Shown: positions 26,425 to 35,036 of the stretch, piece after piece
How positions within the stretch are numbered: position 1 is the first letter of the stretch
Layout: every line of letters begins with the position of its first letter
DNA from: Streptomyces sp. NBC_00461
GTDB lineage: Bacteria > Actinomycetota > Actinomycetes > Streptomycetales > Streptomycetaceae
Reading direction: 5' to 3'
NCBI RefSeq assembly: GCF_036013935.1
Contig: NZ_CP107902.1
Location: forward strand, 1,893,001-1,957,000
Length of the DNA stretch: 64,000 nucleotides
Notes under the pieces: generated by a model
Told to the model about the DNA's origin: nothing
The model's input: the letters and a program-made list of their open reading frames with translations, nothing else
Database searches by the model: none
Program-made: the position numbers and the translations under genes

Positions 26425-27627
26425 ATGACTGCTCGCGCCGCCGACCGAGTCCGTTACGACCGGGCCACCGCCCATCTCGACGCCCCTCTCGCCATCGTGG
26501 ACCTGGACGCCTTCGACGCCAACGCGGACGATCTCGTGCGCCGCGCCGGTGGCAAGCCGATCCGCGTCGCCAGCAAGTCCGTCCGCTGCCGGGCCCTGCT
26601 GGAGCGGGTGCTCGCCAAGGACGGCTTCGCGGGGATCATGTCGTTCACCCTCGCCGAGTCCCTGTGGTTGGCGCGGAGCGGGTTCGACGACGTCCTTCTC
26701 GCCTATCCGTCCGCGGACCGCGGCGGGTTCGCCGAGCTGGCCGGTGACCCCAAGCTCGCCGCCGCCGTGACCGTCATGATCGACGATCCCGCGCAGCTCG
26801 GGTTCATCGACGAGGCGCGCGCCGGCGGACGTGAAGTCATCCGCGTCTGCCTGGAGTTGGACACCTCGCTGAAGCTGCTGGGAGGGCGCGTACGCGTCGG
26901 GGCGCGACGCTCCCCGCTGCACTCCCCCGCCCAGGTCGCCGACCTGGCCCGCGCCGTGGCACGGCGGCCCGGGTTCAAGGTCGTGGGGATCATGGCGTAC
27001 GAGGGGCACATCGCGGGCGTCGGTGACTCCGTCGCCGGGCGGCCGCTGCGGTCGCGTGCCGTACGGCTCATGCAGGCCACGGCCCGCCGGGAGCTCGCGG
27101 AGCGGCGCGGAGCGGTGGTGCGCGCGGTGCGGGCCGTCGTACCGGATCTGGAGTTCGTCAACGGCGGCGGCACCGGCAGTGTGCAGCACACCGCCGCGGA
27201 GGACGCCGTCACGGAGATCGGCGCCGGGTCGGGCCTGTACGTGCCGCGGCTGTTCGACAACTACACCTCCTTCAGCGGGCGTCCGGCCGCGCTGTTCGCC
27301 CAGCCCGTCGTGCGGCGGCCGGGAGTCGGGGTCGTGACGGTGCTGGGCGGCGGTTACCCGGCCTCCGGTGCGCCCGGGCCCGACCGGCTGCCCGTCCCCC
27401 ACCTGCCCGAGGGGCTGCGCTACGACCCCCAGGAGGGGCCCGGCGAGGTGCAGACGCCACTGCTCGGCTCGCCCGCCGACGACCTGCTGATCGGCGACAA
27501 GGTGTGGTTCCGGCACGCCAAGGCCGGCGAGTTGTGCGAGCGGTTCGACGTGCTGCACCTGATCGAGGGCGACGCCGTGACGGCGACCGCGCCGACGTAC
27601 CGCGGGGAAGGCCACACCTTCCTGTAG
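26425..27627 (+). CDS. PLP-dependent amino acid deaminase/aldolase (alanine racemase fold)
   Basis: 400 residues from ATG 26425. An N-terminal fold-type III barrel: PLAIVDLDAFDANA, KPIRVASKSVRC with the PLP lysine, LAYPSAD, KVVGIMAYEGHIAG and EFVNGGGTGSV. A C-terminal beta domain ends with GDKVWFRHAKAGELCERFDVLHLIEG, where metal-binding His and Cys are expected in D-threonine aldolases. It cleaves or deaminates a beta-hydroxy or D-amino acid in the cytosol. The true substrate cannot be read from sequence. Confidence 0.87.
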   Translation: MTARAADRVRYDRATAHLDAPLAIVDLDAFDANADDLVRRAGGKPIRVASKSVRCRALLERVLAKDGFAGIMSFTLAESLWLARSGFDDVLLAYPSADRGGFAELAGDPKLAAAVTVMIDDPAQLGFIDEARAGGREVIRVCLELDTSLKLLGGRVRVGARRSPLHSPAQVADLARAVARRPGFKVVGIMAYEGHIAGVGDSVAGRPLRSRAVRLMQATARRELAERRGAVVRAVRAVVPDLEFVNGGGTGSVQHTAAEDAVTEIGAGSGLYVPRLFDNYTSFSGRPAALFAQPVVRRPGVGVVTVLGGGYPASGAPGPDRLPVPHLPEGLRYDPQEGPGEVQTPLLGSPADDLLIGDKVWFRHAKAGELCERFDVLHLIEGDAVTATAPTYRGEGHTFL

Positions 27628-27678
27628 GTAGCCGTCCGGCCGGCCGAACGGGTCGGGCCTTCGGGTCAGGCCTTCGGG

Positions 27679-28593
27679 TCAGGTCCTCGGGCCGATGCTG
27701 CTGCCGACTCCGCCGCTGGTCGAGGCGTCGTCGAGCGGCCGGATGCCCTTGGTGATGCGGTCCATGTCGGCGAGCGGCGGGCCGTCCGCGCCCGCGTCGA
27801 AGACGAACCGGACGATCACCGGCGCCTCGGTGCCGACGCTGGAGGGGAAGACGAGCGACTCGACGTAGCCGCCGGGCCCCTTGGCCGTCGTGACGCGCCA
27901 GCGCACGAAGTACCCGGCGCGGCCCGCCACCGCGATCTGGCCGGACTTGACCTGCCGGTGGGACTCGATGCCGCCGAAGGGCCGCCCGCCGATGAGGTCG
28001 CGGTCGTAGGCGGCGTCGGCCGCATCCGGGATGTCCTGCTCGGCGAGTGCCTTGGGGGAGCTCTCGTCGGTATCGGTCGCCGTACGGGAGATGACGAGGC
28101 CGTGCCGGCACACGCCGGAGTCGCCCGGGCAGCCGTAAGTGCCGTGCGTGGTCATGACGACGTCGTCCTCGGCGACGTACTGCGGCCTGACCCAGCCGTC
28201 GGGTAACGGCAGCGTGATGCCGTTGAGTTGGTCGACGACGGCGGCCGGGTCGTCGGCGGAGGGCTCCGAGGCGGATACCGAGGGCGAGGGGCCGCCGGTG
28301 GTCGGCGGGGCGGACGACTCGACGGAGTTCGGCACGGTCTGCACGTCCGCGCCGCCCGCGTCGTCGTCGTTGCGGAGGTAGACCGCTCCCGTGACGATCG
28401 CCGCGACGAGCACGACCCCGGCCGTGGCGAGCGCGACGACCTTCGCCCGGCCGGAACCGCCGCCCCCGGCCGGCGTCTGCACGGGCACGGTGGGCGTGCT
28501 CCGGTGCTCCGTCCAGGCCGTGCCGTCCCACCAGCGCTGCAGGTGGGGGGCCGACGGGTCGGGATACCAGCCGGGCGGGGGCGACATGCTCAT
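27679..28593 (-). CDS. DUF2510 membrane protein
   Basis: 304 residues. The N-terminal DUF2510 motif PPGWYPDPSAPHLQRWWDGTAWTEH (about 5-30) is followed by a linker, one membrane helix (about 50-73, VVALATAGVVLVAAIVTGAVYL) and an extracytoplasmic part of about 230 residues, acidic and Ser/Thr-rich at first and then folded, with Cys in GCPGDSGVCRHG likely disulfide-bonded. Start may be ATG 28593 or the in-frame ATG two codons later. DUF2510 is typical of actinobacterial membrane proteins and has no assigned role. Confidence 0.82.
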   Translation of the reverse strand: MSMSPPPGWYPDPSAPHLQRWWDGTAWTEHRSTPTVPVQTPAGGGGSGRAKVVALATAGVVLVAAIVTGAVYLRNDDDAGGADVQTVPNSVESSAPPTTGGPSPSVSASEPSADDPAAVVDQLNGITLPLPDGWVRPQYVAEDDVVMTTHGTYGCPGDSGVCRHGLVISRTATDTDESSPKALAEQDIPDAADAAYDRDLIGGRPFGGIESHRQVKSGQIAVAGRAGYFVRWRVTTAKGPGGYVESLVFPSSVGTEAPVIVRFVFDAGADGPPLADMDRITKGIRPLDDASTSGGVGSSIGPRT

Positions 28594-28628
28594 TCCGGCA
28601 CTCTAGGACGGGCGCCGAAGATCAGTAC

Positions 28629-28664
28629 TCGGTTGTCTTGGTTATCTCGGTTGTCTCGGTTATC
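28629..28664. repeat. Four tandem copies of a 9-bp repeat
   Basis: TCGGTTGTC, TTGGTTATC, TCGGTTGTC, TCGGTTATC run head to tail from 28629 to 28664, ending on the SDR stop codon. Short AT-richer tandem repeats stand out against the GC-rich background; they could be a protein-binding array or slippage products. Confidence 0.7.
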
Positions 28665-29455
28665 TAGAGAGGCGTGACGTATGCGCCCGCGATGCCGCCG
28701 TCCACCAGGAAGTCGGTGGCGTTGACGAAGGACGAGTCGTCGCTGGCGAGGAAGGCGACGGCGGCCGCGATCTCGTCGGCCTCGGCGAACCGGCCGACCG
28801 GGATGTGGACCAGGCGGCGTGCGGCCCGCTCCGGGTCCTTGGCGAACAGCTCCTGCAGGAGCGGGGTGTTGACCGGGCCCGGGCACAGGGCGTTCACGCG
28901 GATGCCCTCGCGGGCGAACTGCACGCCCAGTTCGCGGGACATGGCGAGGACGCCGCCCTTGGAGGCCGTGTACGAGATCTGGGAGGTCGCCGCGCCCATC
29001 CTCGCGACGAAGGACGCCGTGTTGATGATGGAGCCCCTGCCCTGCCGGCGCATGTAGGGAATGGCGGCCTTGCAGCACAGGTAGACGGAGGTCAGGTTGA
29101 CCTCCTGGACCCGCTTCCAGGCCTCCAGGCCGGTCTCCAGGATGGAGTCGTCGTCGGGCGGGGAGATACCGGCGTTGTTGAAGGCGATGTCGACACTGCC
29201 GTAGGTGTCGTACGCCGTCTTGAAGAGGGCCTCGACCTGCTCGGCGTCGGTGACGTCGACCTTCACGAAGGTTCCGCCGACCTCGTCGGCGGCGGCCTTG
29301 CCGCGGACCTCGTCGACGTCGCCGCAGACTACGTGCGCGCCCTCGGAGGCGAGCCGGCGTGCGGTGGCGAGGCCGATGCCGCTGCCGGCTCCGGTGATGA
29401 CGGCGGTGCGGCCGACGAGCCGCCGGCAAATGTTCTCTGCGGACGATGCGGTCAC
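28664..29455 (-). CDS. SDR family oxidoreductase
   Basis: 263 residues. A classical short-chain dehydrogenase with NAD(P)-binding TGAGSGIG (residues 21-28), NNAG, the catalytic YTASK and Ser in NTAS, and PGPVNTPL. Asp at the end of beta2 (CGDVDE) favours NAD. It is the third gene of the glutamine-synthetase-like/aldehyde dehydrogenase operon; GTG 29455 overlaps the dehydrogenase stop as GTGA. In this context it may oxidise an alcohol intermediate, but the substrate is inferred only. Confidence 0.88.
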   Translation of the reverse strand: MTASSAENICRRLVGRTAVITGAGSGIGLATARRLASEGAHVVCGDVDEVRGKAAADEVGGTFVKVDVTDAEQVEALFKTAYDTYGSVDIAFNNAGISPPDDDSILETGLEAWKRVQEVNLTSVYLCCKAAIPYMRRQGRGSIINTASFVARMGAATSQISYTASKGGVLAMSRELGVQFAREGIRVNALCPGPVNTPLLQELFAKDPERAARRLVHIPVGRFAEADEIAAAVAFLASDDSSFVNATDFLVDGGIAGAYVTPL

Positions 29456-30837
29456 TGTGCGGGGCCTTCCGTGCTGATGAAGACGTTCTTGGTTTCGGTG
29501 AAGGCGGCCAGGGCGTCCGGGCCGAGCTCACGGCCGAGCCCGGACTGCTTGAAGCCGCCGAAGGGGGTCCAGTAGCGGACGCTGGAGTGGGAGTTGACGG
29601 AGAGGTTGCCTGCCCGGACGCCCTGCGAGACGCGCAGGGCGCGGCCGACGTCGCGGGTCCAGATGGAGCCGGAGAGGCCGTACGGCGTCTCGTTGGCGAG
29701 GCGGATCGCGTCCTGCTCGTCGGTGAAGGGGAGGAGGACGGCGACGGGGCCGAAGATCTCCTCGCGGGCCGCGGCGGAGTCGGACCGCTCGCCGGTGAGG
29801 ACGGTCGGCGGGAACCAGAAGCCGGGGCCGTCGGGGGCGCTGCCCCGCAGGGCCTGGGCGCCGTCGGGAACGAACGACCGTACGCGGTCCAGCTGCCGGC
29901 GGCTGATCAGCGGGCCCATCTGGGTCTTCTCGTCGGCCGGGTCGCCCACCACCACGGCGGACAGCGTGTCGGCGAGCAGTTCGCGGACCTCGTCGTAGAC
30001 CGGCTCCTGGACCAGGATCCGGGTGCGGGCGCAGCAGTCCTGGCCTGAGTTGTCCAGGAACGAGAAGGGATCGACGGCGGTCTTGAGGTCGGCGTCGGCG
30101 AAGACGATGTTGGGGCTCTTGCCGCCGAGTTCGAGGGTGACGCGTTTGAGGAGCGCCGAGCCCTTCGCCAGCACCTGCTTGCCCACGGCCGTCGATCCGG
30201 TGAAGACGATCTTCGCCACGCCCGGGTGTTCGACCAGGGCGTTACCCGTGACGGGCCCGTGCCCGGGCAGCACCTGGAACACGCCCTCGGGAAGGCCTGC
30301 CTCCAGGGCGAGTTCGGCGAGGCGCAGGGCGGTCAGCGGGGTCGTCTCGGCGGGCTTGAGGAGGACGGCGTTGCCGGCCGCGAGCGCCGGGGCGGTGCCC
30401 CAGGCGGCGATCGGCATGGGGAAGTTCCACGGTGCGATGACGCCGACGACGCCCAGTGGCTCCAGGATCGTCACGTTCAGGCCGCCCGCGACCGGGATCT
30501 GGTGGCCCGTCAGGCGCTCCACTCCCCCGGCCGCGTAGTCGAGCAGGTCGCGGACGTTGCCCGCTTCCCAACGGGCGTTGCCGATGGTGTGGCCCGCCTC
30601 GCGGACCTCCAACCCGGCGAGTTCCTCGAGGTGTTCGTCGACGGCGACCGCGAACCGGCGCAGCAGCCGGGCCCGGTCGGCGGGCGGGAGTGCGGCCCAC
30701 CGTGCCTGCGCGGCGGTGGCCCGTACGACGGCCGCGTCCACGTCGGCCGCGGTGGCGCCCGGGACGGTGGCGACGACCTCCTCGGTCGCGGGGTTCAGTA
30801 CTTCGAGTGCGTACTCGGCAGACAAGAAGGGCCTCAC
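29452..30837 (-). CDS. Aldehyde dehydrogenase of the gamma-glutamyl-amine pathway
   Basis: 461 residues from GTG 30837, which overlaps the upstream stop as GTGA; TTG 30825 with GAGG upstream is an alternative. NAD(P)-dependent oxidation of an aldehyde to the acid. Visible motifs are APWNFPMPI, FTGSTAVGK, catalytic Glu in LELGGKSPN, catalytic Cys in NSGQDCCAR and EEIFGPV. Length is slightly short but complete. Coupled to the glutamine-synthetase-like enzyme, it probably oxidises a gamma-glutamylated amino aldehyde. Confidence 0.92.
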   Translation of the reverse strand: MRPFLSAEYALEVLNPATEEVVATVPGATAADVDAAVVRATAAQARWAALPPADRARLLRRFAVAVDEHLEELAGLEVREAGHTIGNARWEAGNVRDLLDYAAGGVERLTGHQIPVAGGLNVTILEPLGVVGVIAPWNFPMPIAAWGTAPALAAGNAVLLKPAETTPLTALRLAELALEAGLPEGVFQVLPGHGPVTGNALVEHPGVAKIVFTGSTAVGKQVLAKGSALLKRVTLELGGKSPNIVFADADLKTAVDPFSFLDNSGQDCCARTRILVQEPVYDEVRELLADTLSAVVVGDPADEKTQMGPLISRRQLDRVRSFVPDGAQALRGSAPDGPGFWFPPTVLTGERSDSAAAREEIFGPVAVLLPFTDEQDAIRLANETPYGLSGSIWTRDVGRALRVSQGVRAGNLSVNSHSSVRYWTPFGGFKQSGLGRELGPDALAAFTETKNVFISTEGPAQ

Positions 30838-32204
30838 ATGCGTTCGAAGGAGCGGCGCAGCTCCCAGTCGGTGACCGCGGCGTCGTAGGCGTCGAGCTCG
30901 ACGCGCGCCATGTTGCGGTAGTGCGCGACGACCTCGTCGCCGAAGGCGGCCTTGGCGATCGGGCTGTTCTCCCACAGCTCGGCGGCCTCGCGCAGGGTCG
31001 TCGGGACGTGCGCGTACTCGGCCGTGTACGCGTTCCCCGCACAGGCCTCGGGCAGCTCCAGCTTCTGTTCGATGCCGTACAGGCCCGCCGCCACCAGCCC
31101 GGCCACCGCGAGGTGCGGGTTGACGTCGCCGCCGGGCAGCCGGTTCTCGAAGCGCATCGAGCGGCCGTGGCCGACGACCCGCAGGGCGCAGGTGCGGTTG
31201 TCGTGGCCCCAGGCGACGGCGGTCGGGGCGAAGGAGCCCGGCTGGAACCGCTTGTAGGAGTTGATGTTGGGGGCGTAGAGCAGTGAGAAGTCCCGCAGGG
31301 CGGCGAGCTGTCCGGCGAGGAAGTACCGCATGACGTCCGACATGCCGTCGGGGTCGCCGGGGGATCCCGCCATGGCGTTGTTGCCGGCCGCGTCCGCGAG
31401 GGAGAGGTGGATGTGGCAGGAGTTGCCCTCGCGCTCGTTGTACTTGGCCATGAAGGTGATCGACACGCCCTCCTGGGCGGCGATCTCCTTGGTGCCGGTC
31501 TTGTAGATCGCGTGCTGGTCGCAGGTGACCACGGCCTCGTCGTACTTGAACACGATCTCGTGCTGGCCCGTGTTGCACTCACCCTTGGCGGACTCGACGG
31601 TGAGGCCGGCTCCGGTCATGTCGTTGCGGATACGGCGGAGCAGGGGCTCGATGCGGCCCGTGCCGAGCACCGAGTAGTCGATGTTGTACTGGTTCGCCGG
31701 GGTCAGCCCCTGGTAGCCGGCGTCCCAGGCCTGCTCGTAGGTGTCCTTGAAGACGATGAACTCCAGCTCGGTGCCCACCTGGGCGGTGAAGCCGTGTTCG
31801 GCGAGGCGGTCCAGCTGGCGGCGCAGGATCTGCCGCGGGGCGGCGACCACGGGCGAGCCGTCGTTCCAGGCGAGGTCGGCGATGAGCATGGCCGTGCCTG
31901 CGTTCCAGGGCACGCGGCGCAGGGTGCTGAGGTCGGGGTGCATGGCGAAGTCGCCGTAGCCCCGGTCCCAGGAGGACATGGCGTATCCGTCGACCGTGTT
32001 CATCTCGGTGTCGACGGCGAGGAGGTAGTTGCAGCCCTCGGTGCCGTGGTGCAGGACCTCGTCGAGGAAGAAGCGTGCGGCGAACCGCTTGCCCTGGAGG
32101 CGCCCTTGCATGTCGGGGAACGCCAGGACGACAGTGTCGATCTCACCACTCGCGACGAGGGCATGCAGCTCCTCGACGCCGAGCGGGGGTGTGCGGTCTG
32201 CCAC
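30834..32204 (-). CDS. glnA4: Glutamine synthetase-like gamma-glutamylamide synthetase
   Basis: 456 residues. Joins glutamate to an amine with ATP. The catalytic core is recognisable (GTELEFIVF, GECNTGQHEIVF, NSCHIHLSL, RFQPGSFAPTAVAWGHDNRTC, RFENRLPGGDVNPH), but substrate-binding residues differ from true GlnA, and the adenylylation Tyr region of GlnA is absent. Neighbours (aldehyde dehydrogenase, SDR, FadR-type regulator, C26 hydrolase) match the S. coelicolor glnA4 locus, described as gamma-glutamylethanolamide synthetase. GTG 32204 has AAGGAGG 7 nt upstream. Ethanolamine as the substrate is inferred from that synteny. Confidence 0.88.
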   Translation of the reverse strand: MADRTPPLGVEELHALVASGEIDTVVLAFPDMQGRLQGKRFAARFFLDEVLHHGTEGCNYLLAVDTEMNTVDGYAMSSWDRGYGDFAMHPDLSTLRRVPWNAGTAMLIADLAWNDGSPVVAAPRQILRRQLDRLAEHGFTAQVGTELEFIVFKDTYEQAWDAGYQGLTPANQYNIDYSVLGTGRIEPLLRRIRNDMTGAGLTVESAKGECNTGQHEIVFKYDEAVVTCDQHAIYKTGTKEIAAQEGVSITFMAKYNEREGNSCHIHLSLADAAGNNAMAGSPGDPDGMSDVMRYFLAGQLAALRDFSLLYAPNINSYKRFQPGSFAPTAVAWGHDNRTCALRVVGHGRSMRFENRLPGGDVNPHLAVAGLVAAGLYGIEQKLELPEACAGNAYTAEYAHVPTTLREAAELWENSPIAKAAFGDEVVAHYRNMARVELDAYDAAVTDWELRRSFERM

Positions 32205-32289
32205 GGGAAAGCCTCCTTCGGCTTCTTTGGTCAGCCGGAAGCCATAAGGTATTGCCGAGAACCATTGCTTGGGAAGGGGGTGCGGCGGG
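32205..32289. promoter_or_regulatory. Divergent promoter region of the glnA4 operon and its regulator
   Basis: Only 85 bp separate the two starts. AAGGT (32249-32253) and ACCAT (32264-32268) form an imperfect inverted pair separated by 10 bp in the centre, a candidate FadR-type operator covering both promoters. TAAGGT (32247-32252) could be a -10 for the regulator. Confidence 0.35.
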
Positions 32290-33024
32290 ATGTCGCTGGA
32301 TCCGGACAGCAGCCTGGAGGACCGGCTGACACCTGTGCTGCGGCCGGTGCGGGCGGGCAACGGCTTCGAGGAGGCGCTGGAGCAGATCCTTCAGGTCGTC
32401 CGGCTCGGCCTGGTGCCGGGGGGCGAGCGGCTGCCGGCCGAGCGGGAGCTGGCCGAGCGGCTCGGGATCAGCCGGGTGACGCTGCGCGAGGTGCTCAAGG
32501 TGCTGCAGGACCAGGGCCTGGTGGAGTCGCGGCGCGGGCGGTACGGCGGGACGTTCGTGCTGCCGAGGCCGGACGCGGGGGGCGAGGACGAGCTGCGGCG
32601 CCGGGTCGCCGAGGGCGACATCGAGGACGTGCTGCGCTTCCGGGAGGTGCTGGAGGTGGGCGCGGCGGGCCTGTGCGCGGCGCACGGCCTCACGGACGAG
32701 CAGGCGGACCGGCTGCGCGAGGCGCTGGCCCGCACGGGCGACGCACCGCTCGCCGAGTACCGCCGGCTGGACACGCTGCTCCACCTCACCCTGGCCGAAC
32801 TGTGCGGATCGCCGACGCTGACCGCGCAGTACGCGGCGGTGCGGGCGACGGTGAACGACCTGCTCGACTGCATCCCTCTCCTGGTGCGCAACCTGGAGCA
32901 CTCGCAACGCCAGCACGTCGCCCTGGTGGAAGCGGTCCTGGACGGGGACTCGGACGGGGCGCGGGAGATGATGCGGGAGCACTGCGCGGGGACCGCGGCA
33001 CTGCTCAGGGGGTTCCTGGCGTGA
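32290..33024 (+). CDS. FadR-subfamily GntR transcriptional regulator
   Basis: 244 residues. An N-terminal winged helix (about 25-95: LPAERELAERLGISRVTLREVLKVLQDQGLVESRRGRYGG) and a C-terminal all-helical FCD domain (about 105-240; RFREVLEVGAA, LDTLLHLTLAELCGSPTL, HVALVEAVLDGD) with the Asp/His residues that often bind a metal. It is the likely repressor of the divergent glnA4 operon and perhaps of the C26 hydrolase downstream. ATG 32290 is preferred; a GGGAAGGGGG run lies upstream. Effector unknown. Confidence 0.88.
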   Translation: MSLDPDSSLEDRLTPVLRPVRAGNGFEEALEQILQVVRLGLVPGGERLPAERELAERLGISRVTLREVLKVLQDQGLVESRRGRYGGTFVLPRPDAGGEDELRRRVAEGDIEDVLRFREVLEVGAAGLCAAHGLTDEQADRLREALARTGDAPLAEYRRLDTLLHLTLAELCGSPTLTAQYAAVRATVNDLLDCIPLLVRNLEHSQRQHVALVEAVLDGDSDGAREMMREHCAGTAALLRGFLA

Positions 33025-33091
33025 CCTTGCCCTGCGGGGGTCACGTCGGCAAAGGTATGGAAGGGATCCATTGCCTCGGGCAGGAGGACGT

Positions 33092-33829
33092 ATGGCGGAC
33101 AGGCCGCTGATCGGTGTCAGTACGTACCTGGAGTCCGGCGCGCGCTGGGGTGTGTGGGAGCTGGAGGCGGCGCTGCTGCCGGCCGGCTATCCGCGGCTCG
33201 TGCAGCGGGCGGGCGGACTGGCCGCGATGCTGCCGCCGGACGATCCGGAGCGGGCGGCGGCGACCGTCGCCCGGCTCGACGGGCTGGTGATCGCGGGCGG
33301 TCCGGACGTGGAGCCGGTCCGCTACGGCGCCGAGCCGCACCCCCGGACCGGCCCGCCGGCGCGCGCCCGGGACGCCTGGGAGCTGGCCCTGATCGAGGCG
33401 GCCCTGGCCGCGCGCGTCCCCCTGCTGGGTATCTGCCGGGGCATGCAGCTCCTGAACGTCGCTCTCGGCGGCACCCTCGTCCAGCACCTCGACGGCCATG
33501 CGGAGGTCGTCGGCGTCTTCGGCCGGCATCCCGTCAAGCCGGTGCCGGGGACGCTGTACGCCGAGGCCGTCCCCGAGGAGACAGCGGTGCCCGCCTACCA
33601 TCACCAGGCCGTCGACCGCCTCGGCGCGGGCCTGGTTCCGACGGCGTACGCGCAGGACGGGACGGTGGAGGCGGTGGAACTGCCGTCCGCGGAGAGCTGG
33701 GTACTGGGCGTGCAGTGGCACCCGGAGATGGGGGACGACGTGCGGGTCATGCAGGCACTGGTCGAGGCCGCCGCAACCGACTCACCGATCAAGACCCGGT
33801 CGACAAGAACCAGCCCCTCCGACGCTTGA
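33092..33829 (+). CDS. Gamma-glutamyl-amide hydrolase (peptidase C26, PuuD-like)
   Basis: 245 residues. Class I amidotransferase fold with nucleophile Cys in GICRGMQLLN, catalytic HPE in GVQWHPEMG, and AGGPDVEPVRYG. In polyamine pathways the homologue PuuD releases the product acid from its gamma-glutamyl tag; with the adjacent glnA4 operon the same step is inferred here. AGGAGG stands 5 nt before ATG 33092. The last 16 residues (SPIKTRSTRTSPSDA) are encoded by the first copy of a tandem intergenic repeat and are probably not functional. Confidence 0.87.
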   Translation: MADRPLIGVSTYLESGARWGVWELEAALLPAGYPRLVQRAGGLAAMLPPDDPERAAATVARLDGLVIAGGPDVEPVRYGAEPHPRTGPPARARDAWELALIEAALAARVPLLGICRGMQLLNVALGGTLVQHLDGHAEVVGVFGRHPVKPVPGTLYAEAVPEETAVPAYHHQAVDRLGAGLVPTAYAQDGTVEAVELPSAESWVLGVQWHPEMGDDVRVMQALVEAAATDSPIKTRSTRTSPSDA

Positions 33830-33895
33830 CAAGCGGGGCTCACCGATCAAGGCCCAGCCGACAAAACCAGCCCCTCCGGCGTTTGAGGAGCGGGG
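33781..33895. repeat. Tandem imperfect repeat of about 58 bp
   Basis: Copy 1 (33781-33838) and copy 2 (33839-33895) both begin CTCACCGATCAAG and share CCAGCCCCTCCG, then CG, TTGA and AGCGGGG. CCTCCGGCGTTTGAGGAGCGG in copy 2 belongs to a dispersed Streptomyces intergenic repeat I recognise. Copy 1 overlaps the end of the C26 hydrolase gene. GGGGG-CTGG-CCCCC follows (33900-33914). Confidence 0.7.
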
Positions 33896-33970
33896 GTCCG
33901 GGGGCTGGCCCCCGTGACGGGACGTGACGGGACCGGTAGGGGCCGGGGCAGCGGGGGGGCTGAACCCCTC

Positions 33971-34966
33971 CTACCCCCGCGTCAACGACAACAGCTCCCG
34001 TGCCGGCCCCACCGGCCGATGCCCCGTCGGCCACACCGCACGTAGGTCCCGGGCCAGGGCCACCCCCTCCACCGGCACCCGCACCAGTCGCCGCATCGCC
34101 AGCTCCTCCCCCACCGCCAGTTCGCTCAGGACCGCCGGGCCCGCCCCGCTGACCACCGCCGCCTTCACCGCCGTCGTCGACGACAGCTCGATCAGGGGGC
34201 GCGCCAGGCCGCCCAGCGCCGCGTCCAGGACCTGCCGGGTTCCCGAACCCTTCTCGCGGAGGATCAGCGGTGTCGCGGCGAGTTCCGAGGCCTCCAGTGG
34301 ACGTCGGCGGCGGGCCCACGGATGCACCGGGGCCGTCACCACGATCAGGCGGTCGTGGGCGATGACCGCGGAGTCCAGACCGGGCGGCACGCTCACGCCC
34401 TCCACGAAGCCCAGGTCCGCCTCGCCGGACAGCAGCCGCTCCGCCACCACCGCCGAGTTGCCCGCGAGCAGGGACACCGCCGTGTCGGGGCGCTGGGCGC
34501 GCAGCGCGAGCAGCCAGCCGGGGAGCAGGTACTCGGCGATCGTCATGCTCGCCGCCACCCGCAGCCGGGAGTCGCGCCGGTCCCGCAGTGCCTGCGCCCC
34601 GGCGTCGAAGGCCTCGGCCGCCTCCACGATCCGCCGCGCCCAGTCCGTGACCAGCGCCCCGGCGTCCGTGAGACGGGAGCCGCGCGGTGAACGGTCGACG
34701 AGCGCCACCCCCAACTGGCGCTCCATCGACCGGATCCGGCTGCTGGCCGCCGGCTGGCTGATGCCCATCTCCCGCGCCGCCCCGCCCAGACTGCCGAGCC
34801 GCGCCACCGCAAGGAGCAGCTCCAGCGCCCCGAGATCCGGCACCCGATGCGCCAGCGGACCCCCACCGCCGTGACCGGTACCGGCACCAGGACCGGTACC
34901 GGGCCCGAGCCGGGGGGTGCCCTGGCCGTTTGCCTCCGTCTCCGCCTTCGACTTTGCCTCGCTCAT
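33971..34966 (-). CDS. LysR-type transcriptional regulator
   Basis: 331 residues. A Gly/Pro-rich N-terminal extension of about 40 residues precedes the winged helix (LELLLAVARLGSLGGAAREMGISQPAASSRIRSMERQLG) and the effector domain (about 130-320; RLRVAASMTIAEYLLPGWL, EADLGFVEG). The effector part resembles CysB/CysL-like members, which sense small anions. It is divergent from a TDT transporter, so it probably controls it. TAAGCT (34978-34973) lies 6 nt before ATG 34966, suggesting a leaderless message. Confidence 0.88.
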   Translation of the reverse strand: MSEAKSKAETEANGQGTPRLGPGTGPGAGTGHGGGGPLAHRVPDLGALELLLAVARLGSLGGAAREMGISQPAASSRIRSMERQLGVALVDRSPRGSRLTDAGALVTDWARRIVEAAEAFDAGAQALRDRRDSRLRVAASMTIAEYLLPGWLLALRAQRPDTAVSLLAGNSAVVAERLLSGEADLGFVEGVSVPPGLDSAVIAHDRLIVVTAPVHPWARRRRPLEASELAATPLILREKGSGTRQVLDAALGGLARPLIELSSTTAVKAAVVSGAGPAVLSELAVGEELAMRRLVRVPVEGVALARDLRAVWPTGHRPVGPARELLSLTRG

Positions 34967-34980
34967 AACTCCAGCTTATG
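34964..34980. promoter_or_regulatory. LysR-type T-N11-A operator overlapping the lysR start
   Basis: CATAA-CTCCAGC-TTATG is a perfect 5-7-5 inverted repeat containing TAACTCCAGCTTA (T-N11-A). It covers both the -10 and the ATG of the LysR gene, so binding would repress it. Confidence 0.55.
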
Positions 34981-35036
34981 CCCCCATAGAGACGTACTCC
35001 CTGGTCGCGGAGGTCCGGCGGCGAGACCGTGAAGGC

